A stretch of 6,717 nt of DNA from Candidatus Cloacimonadota bacterium (GTDB lineage: Bacteria; Cloacimonadota; Cloacimonadia; Cloacimonadales; WRIO01): NCBI GenBank assembly GCA_023230175.1, contig JALNXV010000202.1, positions 1 to 6,717 of the forward strand, written 5' to 3'. The translations under genes were made by a program, and so were the position numbers. The notes below the pieces were generated by a model. It had not been told where the DNA came from. It made no database searches and saw only the letters and a program-made list of their open reading frames with translations. This document shows positions 1 through 5,951 of this stretch, in pieces. Every line of letters begins with the position of its first letter. Position 1 is the stretch's first letter.

Positions 1-206
1 TTTGGATATCTTAAATGAGCTTCTTTAATACATCTTGATATTTTATTGGACTGTCTTTTTGTCCATTCAAAATCAACAATTAGTCCGATACGATCTTCAA
101 ATAACAAATCATCATATTGATTGCTTGACATTTGTATTCTTAACGCTTCAACAAAACCATTCAAATTCATTTGATTTAGCTTTTCATATGTAGATTGACT
201 GAGCAT
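1..206 (-). CDS. istB: IS21-family helper ATPase IstB, N-terminal part (cut by the window edge)
   Basis: Reading the minus strand from ATG at 206-204 gives 68 uninterrupted codons to the window edge. The product begins MLSQSTYEKLNQMNLNGF and continues with FEDRIGLIVDFEWTKRQ and IKEAHLRYP. This is the typical IstB N-terminal pattern: a helical segment with 'L..M.L.G..EAL', 'F.(E/D)R(L/I)GL.VD.EWT.R' and '(L)KEA.LR.P'. IstB is the AAA+ ATPase that works with the IstA transposase in target selection by IS21 elements. The Walker A and B motifs of the family would lie beyond the window, so integrity cannot be judged. The start is supported by a Shine-Dalgarno AAAGGAG (minus strand, 222-216) 9 nt upstream. 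A frame that looks like the istA tail ends 1 nt before this ATG, the usual tight istA-istB arrangement. Recognition is by motif memory, not a database search. Confidence 0.85.
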   Translation of the reverse strand, partial: MLSQSTYEKLNQMNLNGFVEALRIQMSSNQYDDLLFEDRIGLIVDFEWTKRQSNKISRCIKEAHLRYP

Positions 207-207
207 T

Positions 208-290
208 TTACATAACTCCTTTATGATTATTTCTACGAGTAAAACCGTATTGTTCACTTTTTTGATTATTAGCTGTTTTATCTGACTCTT
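208..290 (-). pseudogene. istA: Probable 3' remnant of istA, cut by the neighbouring IS
   Basis: The minus-strand frame ending in TAA (complement of 208-210) is open from the IS boundary at 290. It encodes a hydrophilic, basic tail ending in SEQYGFTRRNNHKGVM. The stop is 1 nt before the istB ATG, which is where istA ends in IS21-family operons, and istB translation is commonly linked to it. Continuing into the IS, the frame soon meets stops (the first is a TGA just inside the inverted repeat), so the rest of istA is missing. The DNA beyond the other IS end (2178 onward) does not continue an istA frame: its minus strand is open for only about a dozen codons and then stops. The assignment rests on position, because IstA C-terminal tails are poorly conserved. 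It could instead be spacer DNA that happens to be open for 26 codons. Confidence 0.45.
216..222 (-). promoter_or_regulatory. Shine-Dalgarno site of istB
   Basis: The minus strand reads AAAGGAG here, 9 nt before the ATG at 206-204. It settles the istB start against the nearby ATG at 213-211, which is followed at once by TAA. Confidence 0.7.
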
Positions 291-303
291 TTGAGACTGT
301 TCA
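291..303 (+). repeat. Left terminal inverted repeat of the IS
   Basis: TTGAGACTGTTCA is an exact reverse complement of 2165-2177. Counting 24 positions inward, 19 agree, so the functional end may be longer than the perfect core. Confidence 0.8.
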
Positions 304-389
304 GCTCTAATTCCTCATTTAATACTAACTCCGGAAAACGATTTGCATCAAAAGGGGTTATTTTGCTATTTTTATGAGAAATAACTAAA

Positions 390-419
390 TTGACAAAATT
401 CAAAATTTCAAGCTATGAT
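390..419 (+). promoter_or_regulatory. Candidate sigma70-type promoter of the transposase gene
   Basis: TTGACA (390-395) is followed after 18 bp by TATGAT (414-419): a perfect -35 and a 5/6 match to the -10. It lies inside the IS and points at the transposase, leaving a leader of about 135-170 nt. The gene-free stretch 304-596 is very AT-rich, so chance matches are common, but a perfect -35 at this spacing is the best candidate. I see no small gene, riboswitch or strong hairpin in that stretch. Confidence 0.45.
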
Positions 420-560
420 TTAAAAGTTGAAATTATTGATTAATTTTAAAAGGTCTATTAATAATGAGCGTTTTATGAATTCAAACATAGAATAATATGA
501 CAAAAACTATAAGCAAATATATGTAAAAAATAACTTTACAAAAATAATACTTCGCATATT

Positions 561-2153
561 ATGACATCAATTATATTGAAAAAAAGCGAGGTATTTGTGA
601 AAAAAACACTCCAAAAACACGAAGTAAGTAAATTCTTAAAGATTGATGCTAATGATGATTCATTAAAACTAATTATTAATGATATATTTTCTCTCGAGTT
701 AGTAAATAATATTGATAACTTAAAGGTATTCAATATGTTACTTAGCTTGATCAAGGTGATCGAAACAGGTAAAAGCTATTTTACTCATCAGGAAATTGCT
801 GAGTCAACAGGATATAGTAACAGACAAAATGTGCATAATTATATCATGCAGTTTGATCAGAGCGGTAAAGACATTAAAACTTTTTTAACCAGGAAGTCTT
901 TCCTCAAAGAAGAAAGTGATAAAATCCGCAAACAATTCATTAATAATCTTTTACTATCTATTGATGAACATTATGAAACATACTGTAATGTAAAATCTAA
1001 CCCTAAAATCAGCAAACAAACCTTTCTCAGTAAGATAGAACAACTTAATTCTGTAACGATTATTAAAAAATTTCAATCTCTCTTTAATAAAAACCATATT
1101 AATCAATGCATAGATATTAATCACCACCTTGAACTGCTAATGCACACAAAGAAAATCGATAAAAAGATAGATCCTGACATAAAAAGACCCCTAAAACCCA
1201 ATAAAGAAGAAAATCCGTATATTGGTTCAGAATACTTAACTACAATGGATAAATCTGATAAAAGTATCCTTGTTAATTATTTATCTGCGAGTGGGCTAAA
1301 CTTTGAAACAATATCTTTGCTTTTAGGCGTTTCCAAAGGAACTGTTTCAAATTTATTCCACCAGATAAAAGACCTGCAAGCTTTATTAATTAATTCGATC
1401 AAATACTGGAGCGGTAAAATAAGTATCGACGAAAAATATATTAAACTCAATAAAGTTCCTTATTATGTTTTAACAATAGTAGATTTCGATTTAGGTATAC
1501 CTTTATATCAAGACATACACAGTAATACTAAAACAGAAGCTTATCAGCATTGTTTTCAGATGTTTAAATTACATTATGGCGTCCCAAGGTTGATTGTAAG
1601 CGATGGAAGTAAACCTTTATTTAAAGCCAGAATGAAAGTCTTTCCCCAGACGCCACATCAATTATGTAAATTTCATAAATTACGAAACTTAATTAAGGAT
1701 GTCTATAAATCCAATATACCTGATTATTTAAAGCAATCATACAAAGATAAAATACTAAAAGTTTTTAGAAGACAATCTTCAAAAAGTATTAAAAAAGGTT
1801 TGAAGAATTTAGTAAAGATACTACCTGAGAATCTGGCAAAACATATTTCAGAAAGAATACTTAAAAATTGGTCGTTTAGAAGAAAAGGTCTGACCTCAAA
1901 TGTATCTGAAAGATATAATAGAAAAATTAAAAAGGCAGTATCAGGTCGTTATGGTCTTAAAAACCTTGATACTGCCAGACAAATCGTTTTTTCACTTTGG
2001 ATGAAAGAACTAATCCTGCATGGCAGACAACAATTGCATACAGAATCTATGTTGTATAATCTGAATATAAGCAAAATTTGTCAAGAAAAAATACAATGGA
2101 AAAAGGTTGGCTCCCTTTTTACTAAGACCTTAGATACTGCTATTAGCTTCTAA
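561..2153 (+). CDS. DDE transposase of the 291-2177 insertion sequence (MULE/IS256-like catalytic layout)
   Basis: This 530-codon frame encodes a transposase that would cut and join the element's inverted-repeat ends. Two likely helix-turn-helix segments are visible: about residues 74-98 (FTHQEIAESTGYSNRQNVHNY) and about 236-268 (LLGVSKGTVSNLF). The catalytic RNase H-like region runs from about 286 to 455. Candidate acidic residues are D290 (SIDEKYIK), D348 (IVSDGSK) and E450 (SNVSERYNRK). A C-x2-H motif (C369, H372, in QLCKFHKL) lies between the second D and the E, and the D-to-E gap is about 100 residues. That C/D-x2-H signature is known from the MULE/IS256/hAT clade. The frame has no break, so the gene may be active. 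ATG 561 has no Shine-Dalgarno sequence. GTG at 597, in frame, follows GCGAGG (586-591) by 5 nt and would give 518 aa; I consider this start at least as likely. The exact IS family is not recognised. Confidence 0.85.
   Translation: MTSIILKKSEVFVKKTLQKHEVSKFLKIDANDDSLKLIINDIFSLELVNNIDNLKVFNMLLSLIKVIETGKSYFTHQEIAESTGYSNRQNVHNYIMQFDQSGKDIKTFLTRKSFLKEESDKIRKQFINNLLLSIDEHYETYCNVKSNPKISKQTFLSKIEQLNSVTIIKKFQSLFNKNHINQCIDINHHLELLMHTKKIDKKIDPDIKRPLKPNKEENPYIGSEYLTTMDKSDKSILVNYLSASGLNFETISLLLGVSKGTVSNLFHQIKDLQALLINSIKYWSGKISIDEKYIKLNKVPYYVLTIVDFDLGIPLYQDIHSNTKTEAYQHCFQMFKLHYGVPRLIVSDGSKPLFKARMKVFPQTPHQLCKFHKLRNLIKDVYKSNIPDYLKQSYKDKILKVFRRQSSKSIKKGLKNLVKILPENLAKHISERILKNWSFRRKGLTSNVSERYNRKIKKAVSGRYGLKNLDTARQIVFSLWMKELILHGRQQLHTESMLYNLNISKICQEKIQWKKVGSLFTKTLDTAISF
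586..599 (+). promoter_or_regulatory. Ribosome-binding site and alternative GTG start for the transposase
   Basis: GCGAGG (586-591) lies 5 nt before GTG at 597-599, which is codon 13 of the frame opened at ATG 561. The upstream ATG is preceded only by AT-rich sequence without a GGAG-like core. The site favours a shorter 518 aa product. Confidence 0.5.
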
Positions 2154-2164
2154 GGATTAAAAAT

Positions 2165-2177
2165 TGAACAGTCTCAA
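2165..2177 (-). repeat. Right terminal inverted repeat of the IS
   Basis: TGAACAGTCTCAA is an exact reverse complement of 291-303. It begins 11 bp after the transposase stop codon. Confidence 0.8.
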
Positions 2178-2208
2178 TATGTAATCATAGGCATCCAAAA
2201 AAATTGTG

Positions 2209-2237
2209 TTGACAACTTACAGATTAATAAGTATGTT
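2209..2237 (+). promoter_or_regulatory. Sigma70-type promoter of the glycosyltransferase-asnB operon
   Basis: TTGACA (2209-2214), a 17-bp spacer and TATGTT (2232-2237) form a good promoter with transcription starting near 2244. The -35 overlaps the small palindrome GTTGACAAC (2208-2216), a possible regulator contact, though this is weak. The promoter begins 31 bp after the IS end, so the insertion has probably replaced whatever lay upstream of the operon without removing its core promoter. Confidence 0.6.
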
Positions 2238-2261
2238 GATTTAATAAAGGTAAATAATTAA

Positions 2262-2278
2262 GTGAGATACGAACTCAC
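2262..2278 (+). other. Small hairpin in the leader of the glycosyltransferase mRNA
   Basis: GTGAG (2262-2266) pairs with CTCAC (2274-2278) around a 7-nt loop, about 18 nt after the predicted transcription start. The rest of the leader (2279-2315) is GC-richer than its surroundings at first (GGGGCGAAGC) and then A-rich up to the ribosome-binding site. No known riboswitch consensus fits. The GTG at 2262 is in frame with the gene, but it lies in the stem and has no ribosome-binding site, so I do not use it as the start. Confidence 0.35.
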
Positions 2279-2305
2279 GGGGCGAAGCTGTAGCATAAAA
2301 AACAT

Positions 2306-2311
2306 AGAGGG
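2306..2311 (+). promoter_or_regulatory. Ribosome-binding site deciding the glycosyltransferase start
   Basis: AGAGGG lies 4 nt before ATG 2316 (5 nt if GAGG is the core). The in-frame GTG 54 nt upstream has no such site, so the protein is 542 rather than 560 aa. Confidence 0.65.
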
Positions 2312-2315
2312 TATT

Positions 2316-3944
2316 ATGGAAAAAGAAAAAACATTTGAAGATTTTTATCAATTGGGACTAAACGAATTTCAAGCTAATAATGTAAAAAAGGCAATATCTT
2401 ATTGGCAAGAGGCATCTAAAATAGACCCTAACTCTGCTAAGATATTTTCGATTCTGGGTAATGCATACAAAATATTAAATGATCTTGATTCTTCAACAGA
2501 ACACATAGAAAAAGCAGCTCAGCTTGAACCGGATAACTTTAAATATCTTTATAATCTCGGATTAGTTTTTTTTGAGCAAAATAAATTTACTGAAGCAAAA
2601 GAAATACTTTATAAAGCCTTAGAAATAAATACAGATAATTATGAGTTATATAATGACCTCGGTGTAGTATATTTTAAAACACATAATTATACTAAAGCTG
2701 AAGAATTCATAAGACAAGCCATTGAGATAGAGAATAATTATTATGTTGGGCATATAAATTTAATCACTGTTTTAATAGCAAATAAAAAGATAGAACCGGC
2801 TCAAGAACATTTAGATGAGACTAAAGCAAAATTTGGATATGATAACAGTATAAAAGACTTGCAACAACAAATCATATATCTACAAAAGCATTCAGAAATA
2901 CCGGATACTAAGATAAAGATAGAATTTTCTGATAAAATATATGAGATTGATCCTTTCAATATGATACAGAACATTGAATCAGATACTAAAGAAAATATTG
3001 ATCTATCTGTAGTAGTTCCCATAATGAATGAAATTGGCAATTTACCAATACTTTATGATAAAATATTAAAAGTTTTAAGTGAACTTAAACAAAGATATGA
3101 GATTATATTTATAGATGACGGCAGTAAAGACGGTAGTACAAAATACCTGATTGAACTTGCTAATAAAGATTATAATGTGTCAGTTATACAATTTAGAAGA
3201 AATTACGGGCAGACAGCAGCTCTTAGTGCTGGTTTTAAATATGCTAACGGTAATATAATCATCACTATGGATGGAGATTTACAAAATGACCCGGAAGATA
3301 TACCGGTTCTGTTAGAAAAAATGGCAGAAGGTTATGACTTAGTTAATGGTTGGAGAAAGGATAGGCAAGATAAAGCGATTACTCGTAAGCTTCCTTCAAC
3401 TATTGCTAACAAGATAATTAATTACCTAATTAGTGGTACCGGAATTAAGCTTAATGATTTTGGATGCACTTTAAAGGCATATAAAAAAGAGATTATTAAG
3501 AATATTCATCTTTATGGTGAAATGCATAGATTTATTCCTGTTTTTGCAGCTTGGCTCGGTGTTAGAGTAGCAGAAATTCCTGTTAGACATCATCCTCGAA
3601 TACATGGCAAAGCAAAATATAATCTTTCTCGAGTTTCCAGAGTTTTATTTGACTTTATTGTTGTCAGGTTTTTTTCTGACTATATGACACGACCTATTCA
3701 ATTTTTTGGAAAAATTGTCAAAAAGCTAATGTTTTGGGGTACATTATTTTTTGTACTTTTGAGTATAGTAAGTTTTTTCACAGTTATTAGTTTTAACACA
3801 TTGATAATCTTATATGGCATATTACTGATGCTTAGTACTCAAATTTTATTTATGGGTTTACTTGGAGAAATACTAATGAGGGTCTATTTTGAAGGGCAGA
3901 ATAAAGATTATTATATTGTCGAAAAAATACATACAAACAAATAG
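2316..3944 (+). CDS. TPR-repeat polyprenyl-phosphate glycosyltransferase (GT2, DPM1/GtrB-like)
   Basis: This 542 aa protein probably transfers a sugar from a nucleotide donor to a polyprenyl phosphate at the cytosolic membrane face. Residues 7-176 are five gap-free 34-residue tetratricopeptide repeats (7-40, 41-74, 75-108, 109-142, 143-176), with typical W/L-G-Y-A-P spacing such as YNLGLVFFEQNKFTEA. A linker of about 50 residues follows. The GT-A family 2 domain starts near 229 (LSVVVPIMNE). It has the nucleotide-binding FIDDGSKDGS (265-274) and the metal-binding D319-G-D321 in MDGDLQNDPEDIP. Two membrane helices follow (about 471-493 and 495-520), then a tail LGEILMRVYFEGQNKDYYIV, the usual end of DPM1/GtrB/ArnC-like enzymes. 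Plain family members are about 310-330 aa, so the TPR part is an added module, probably for protein contacts. ATG 2316 is chosen because AGAGGG (2306-2311) precedes it; the frame is open from GTG 2262. asnB follows after 8 nt. The sugar is unknown. Confidence 0.88.
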   Translation: MEKEKTFEDFYQLGLNEFQANNVKKAISYWQEASKIDPNSAKIFSILGNAYKILNDLDSSTEHIEKAAQLEPDNFKYLYNLGLVFFEQNKFTEAKEILYKALEINTDNYELYNDLGVVYFKTHNYTKAEEFIRQAIEIENNYYVGHINLITVLIANKKIEPAQEHLDETKAKFGYDNSIKDLQQQIIYLQKHSEIPDTKIKIEFSDKIYEIDPFNMIQNIESDTKENIDLSVVVPIMNEIGNLPILYDKILKVLSELKQRYEIIFIDDGSKDGSTKYLIELANKDYNVSVIQFRRNYGQTAALSAGFKYANGNIIITMDGDLQNDPEDIPVLLEKMAEGYDLVNGWRKDRQDKAITRKLPSTIANKIINYLISGTGIKLNDFGCTLKAYKKEIIKNIHLYGEMHRFIPVFAAWLGVRVAEIPVRHHPRIHGKAKYNLSRVSRVLFDFIVVRFFSDYMTRPIQFFGKIVKKLMFWGTLFFVLLSIVSFFTVISFNTLIILYGILLMLSTQILFMGLLGEILMRVYFEGQNKDYYIVEKIHTNK

Positions 3945-3952
3945 AGAGATTT

Positions 3953-5833
3953 ATGTGCGGAATAACAGGCATAATTAAACAAAAGAAATTTGAATTATTA
4001 GAGTTAAAACATATAACTGGTGCTCTTACACACAGAGGTCCTGATGATGCCGGATATGATATTTTTAATTCAAATACTCATTCTTATTTTTGTGGTTTAG
4101 GACAAAGAAGATTAAGCATTGTTGACCTTTCACAAGCAGGTCATCAACCTATGTGTAATGAGGATAAGAGATATTGGATAACCTTTAACGGTGAAATTTA
4201 TAATCGTTTAGAACTTAAACAAGATTTGCTTAATAAAAAGCATATTTTTAAATCAAATACTGATACTGAGGTTATTATTCACGGGATAGAAGAATATGGT
4301 GTTTCTTTTATCAATAAGTTAAATGGGATGTTTGCATTTGCCTTGTGGGATAATTTAAAAGGTGAACTCCTTTTAGCAAGAGACAGATTTGGACAAAAAC
4401 CTCTATATTACTCATATTTTAATGATGTATTAATCTTTGCTTCAGAGGTAAAGGCAATTGTAACATATCCTGAATTTTCTAAGCAATTAGATTTAAACTC
4501 GTTATCAGATTATCTACAGTTTGAATATCTGCCACAAAGTAAAAGTATTTATAAAAACGTTAATAAACTTTTACCGGGTCATTACTTGATTTTTAACCAA
4601 AATGGGATAAGTATTAATAAGTATTGGGATGTCAATTTTGATGAGTCTTCTATATATAACAAGTTATCTGATAATGAATTATGTGAAATTTTATTAGAGA
4701 AATTTAAAAAAGCTGTCAACTACAGATTGATGAGTGATGTGCCTCTTGGTGTTTTTTTAAGTGGAGGTGTTGATTCCAGTGCCATTGTGGCTACTCTCTT
4801 TGAAATGATGCCTTCAAAAAACATTAAGACCTTTTCTATAGGTTTTGAGGAAGAATCTTTTGATGAAAGTTCTTATGCTCAAAAGGTTGCTAATATTTTC
4901 AACACAGATCATCATCATCAAAAACTGACCTCTAAGTCTATGCTTGATATACTCCCCGAAGTGATTGATAAAATAGATGAACCCTTTGCTGATGCCTCAA
5001 TAATACCAACCTATTTACTCTCAAAATTCACTCGTAATTATGTAACTGTCGCTCTTGGAGGAGATGGAGGAGATGAACTCTTTGCAGGATATGACCCCTT
5101 TCTAGCAAATTATTGGGCTGAAAAATTTAAACTCTTACCTAAATCGGTAACTAATAAAATAGTAAATCCATTGGTCAATCTAATGCCCGTTTCTGAAAAG
5201 AATATGAGTCTGGATTTTAAAGCAAAGAATTTTTTAAAATATGTTTATGAATCGCCTGTTTTTAGAAATCAACTCTGGTTAGGCTCTTTCTCTGCAAAAG
5301 AACAAAAGCAATTATTAAACTTTTCTTTAGATTACAAACCTTTAAACCTGTTAAAAGTCCCTGATAATCTGAGTAAGAATAGTTCATTACTCTGGCATTA
5401 TCAAAAATATTATCTGCCTGAAGATATTCTAACTAAAGTTGACAGGGCATCAATGATGGTTTCTCTTGAAGCCAGAACCCCTTTTCTTGATGTTGAGTTT
5501 GCTGAGTTTGCCAATAGCTTATCTTTTGGTTTAAAATTTAAAAATATCACCAGGAAATATATTTTTAAAAAAGCTTTTGAAAATAAACTGCCTAAGTCAA
5601 TCCTATATCGAAATAAAAAAGGCTTTGGAATCCCACTAACTAAATGGATAAAAAATGATTTAAAAAAAGAGATTGAACATTACCTTAGCTATGATTATAT
5701 CAAAAAACAAGATCTTTTCTTATACGATAGTGTTTCTGATATTTTCAAAGAACACCTTAACGGATCAAAAGATAACAGAAAACAAGTCTGGACTCTGTAT
5801 ATGTTTCAGAAATGGTATGAGAAGGAATTTTAG
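3953..5833 (+). CDS. asnB: Glutamine-dependent asparagine synthetase-type amidotransferase (AsnB family)
   Basis: This complete 626 aa enzyme uses glutamine nitrogen and ATP to amidate a carboxylate, classically aspartate to asparagine, in the cytosol. The N-terminal glutaminase (about 1-200) starts at the nucleophile Cys2 (MCGITGII). It has the glutamine-site residues RRLSIVDL (52-59), FNGEIYN (78-84) and D104 (SNTDTE), plus RDRFGQKPLYY (143-153). The synthetase domain (about 240-620) carries the PP-loop SGGVDSS (270-276), the LGGDGGDELFAGYD segment (368-381), TKVDRASM (494-501) and EARTPFLD (506-513). All motifs are intact. The length fits the 600-650 aa AsnB group often found in polysaccharide clusters rather than the roughly 554 aa E. 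coli AsnB. The start is fixed by the Met-Cys requirement; the ribosome-binding site (GAGAG at 3944-3948) is weak and 8 nt separate it from the upstream gene, so coupled translation is likely. Family membership is certain. The acceptor could be aspartate or a sugar acid of a surface polymer; the glycosyltransferase neighbour favours the latter as inference. Confidence 0.93.
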   Translation: MCGITGIIKQKKFELLELKHITGALTHRGPDDAGYDIFNSNTHSYFCGLGQRRLSIVDLSQAGHQPMCNEDKRYWITFNGEIYNRLELKQDLLNKKHIFKSNTDTEVIIHGIEEYGVSFINKLNGMFAFALWDNLKGELLLARDRFGQKPLYYSYFNDVLIFASEVKAIVTYPEFSKQLDLNSLSDYLQFEYLPQSKSIYKNVNKLLPGHYLIFNQNGISINKYWDVNFDESSIYNKLSDNELCEILLEKFKKAVNYRLMSDVPLGVFLSGGVDSSAIVATLFEMMPSKNIKTFSIGFEEESFDESSYAQKVANIFNTDHHHQKLTSKSMLDILPEVIDKIDEPFADASIIPTYLLSKFTRNYVTVALGGDGGDELFAGYDPFLANYWAEKFKLLPKSVTNKIVNPLVNLMPVSEKNMSLDFKAKNFLKYVYESPVFRNQLWLGSFSAKEQKQLLNFSLDYKPLNLLKVPDNLSKNSSLLWHYQKYYLPEDILTKVDRASMMVSLEARTPFLDVEFAEFANSLSFGLKFKNITRKYIFKKAFENKLPKSILYRNKKGFGIPLTKWIKNDLKKEIEHYLSYDYIKKQDLFLYDSVSDIFKEHLNGSKDNRKQVWTLYMFQKWYEKEF

Positions 5834-5844
5834 AGGATAATTTT

Positions 5845-5853
5845 TGATATAAT
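5845..5853 (+). promoter_or_regulatory. Extended -10 promoter of the 5952 gene
   Basis: TGATATAAT (TGn followed by a perfect TATAAT at 5848-5853) lies 11 nt after the asnB stop. No good -35 is seen 17 bp upstream, which is normal for the extended -10 type. Transcription would start near 5860, giving a leader of about 92 nt ahead of the ATG at 5952. It implies that the last gene is transcribed separately from the asnB operon. No intrinsic terminator for asnB is visible before it, so read-through is also possible. Confidence 0.55.
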
Positions 5854-5871
5854 CCAATTTTAAATCCGTAA

Positions 5872-5919
5872 ACCGGACGGCTCGCCCGGTATGATATTTC
5901 ATACGAATTTTTATTTCGT
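5872..5919 (+). ncRNA. Structured mRNA leader: three consecutive hairpins, function unknown
   Basis: Three stems follow without gaps. Stem I: ACCGG (5872-5876) with CCGGT (5886-5890), continued past an A.C mismatch by CG/CG (5878-5879 with 5883-5884) around a GCT loop. Stem II: GTATGA (5889-5894) with TCATAC (5899-5904), loop TATT. Stem III: ACGAA (5903-5907) with TTCGT (5915-5919), 7-nt T-rich loop. Each stem shares two bases with the next, so neighbouring stems compete at their ends. The block is GC-rich at its start in very AT-rich DNA and lies between a promoter and a strong ribosome-binding site. That suggests a cis-acting regulatory RNA or mRNA stabiliser. It is not a normal terminator, because no T-run follows stem I. 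It matches no riboswitch consensus I know. An intergenic repeat is the main alternative. Confidence 0.4.
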
Positions 5920-5939
5920 TAGTATTGAGTATAAACTAT

Positions 5940-5946
5940 GGAGGGG
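5940..5946 (+). promoter_or_regulatory. Strong Shine-Dalgarno site of the 5952 gene
   Basis: GGAGGGG lies 5 nt before ATG 5952 and is the strongest ribosome-binding site in the window. It fixes this start against the in-frame TTG at 5925, which overlaps the leader and has no such site. Confidence 0.8.
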
Positions 5947-5951
5947 TTTTT

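Larger units (their letters stand above)
291..2177 (+). mobile_element. Complete-looking insertion sequence (1887 bp) with a single DDE transposase gene
   Basis: The element is bounded by a 13-bp perfect inverted repeat, TTGAGACTGTTCA at 291-303 and its complement at 2165-2177. The next 11 positions inward also agree in part. One transposase gene fills most of the interior and stops 11 bp before the right repeat, a compact IS layout. No direct repeat of 2-9 bp flanks the ends: the left flank ends in GACTCTT and the right flank begins TATGTAA. A normal target duplication was therefore lost, never made, or lies outside slightly different true ends. The left boundary abuts what looks like the istA tail of an IS21-type element, so this is probably an IS inside another IS. 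I could not place it in a named IS family by eye; the transposase motifs point to the MULE/IS256 clade. Confidence 0.8.

Noticed and set aside
536..754. Minus-strand reading frame across the start of the transposase gene.
   Set aside because: It is antisense to a motif-rich transposase, has no ribosome-binding site and has biased, non-descript composition; it is a shadow frame.
2291..2311. The string ATAAAAAAC followed by AGAGGG before ATG 2316 recalls the 3' half of a preQ1-I riboswitch.
   Set aside because: The required upstream P1 stem with its UAGC-type loop is absent: the bases before it (GGGGCGAAGCTGTAGC) do not pair as needed. The downstream genes also have no link to queuosine.
2262..2315. 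N-terminal extension of the glycosyltransferase from GTG 2262 (18 extra residues).
   Set aside because: No ribosome-binding site precedes it, it lies in a hairpin stem of the leader, and ATG 2316 has AGAGGG just upstream.
5877..5889. GGACGGC in the first leader stem suggested a mini-ykkC (guanidine-II) riboswitch with ACGR loops.
   Set aside because: The ACGG is not a closed tetraloop on a stable stem, there is no second ACGR hairpin, and no guanidine-related gene follows.
5872..5919. Intrinsic terminator of asnB.
   Set aside because: The GC-rich stem is not followed by a T-run, it lies after a strong extended -10, and the T-rich stretch at 5908-5912 is within the loop of the third stem.
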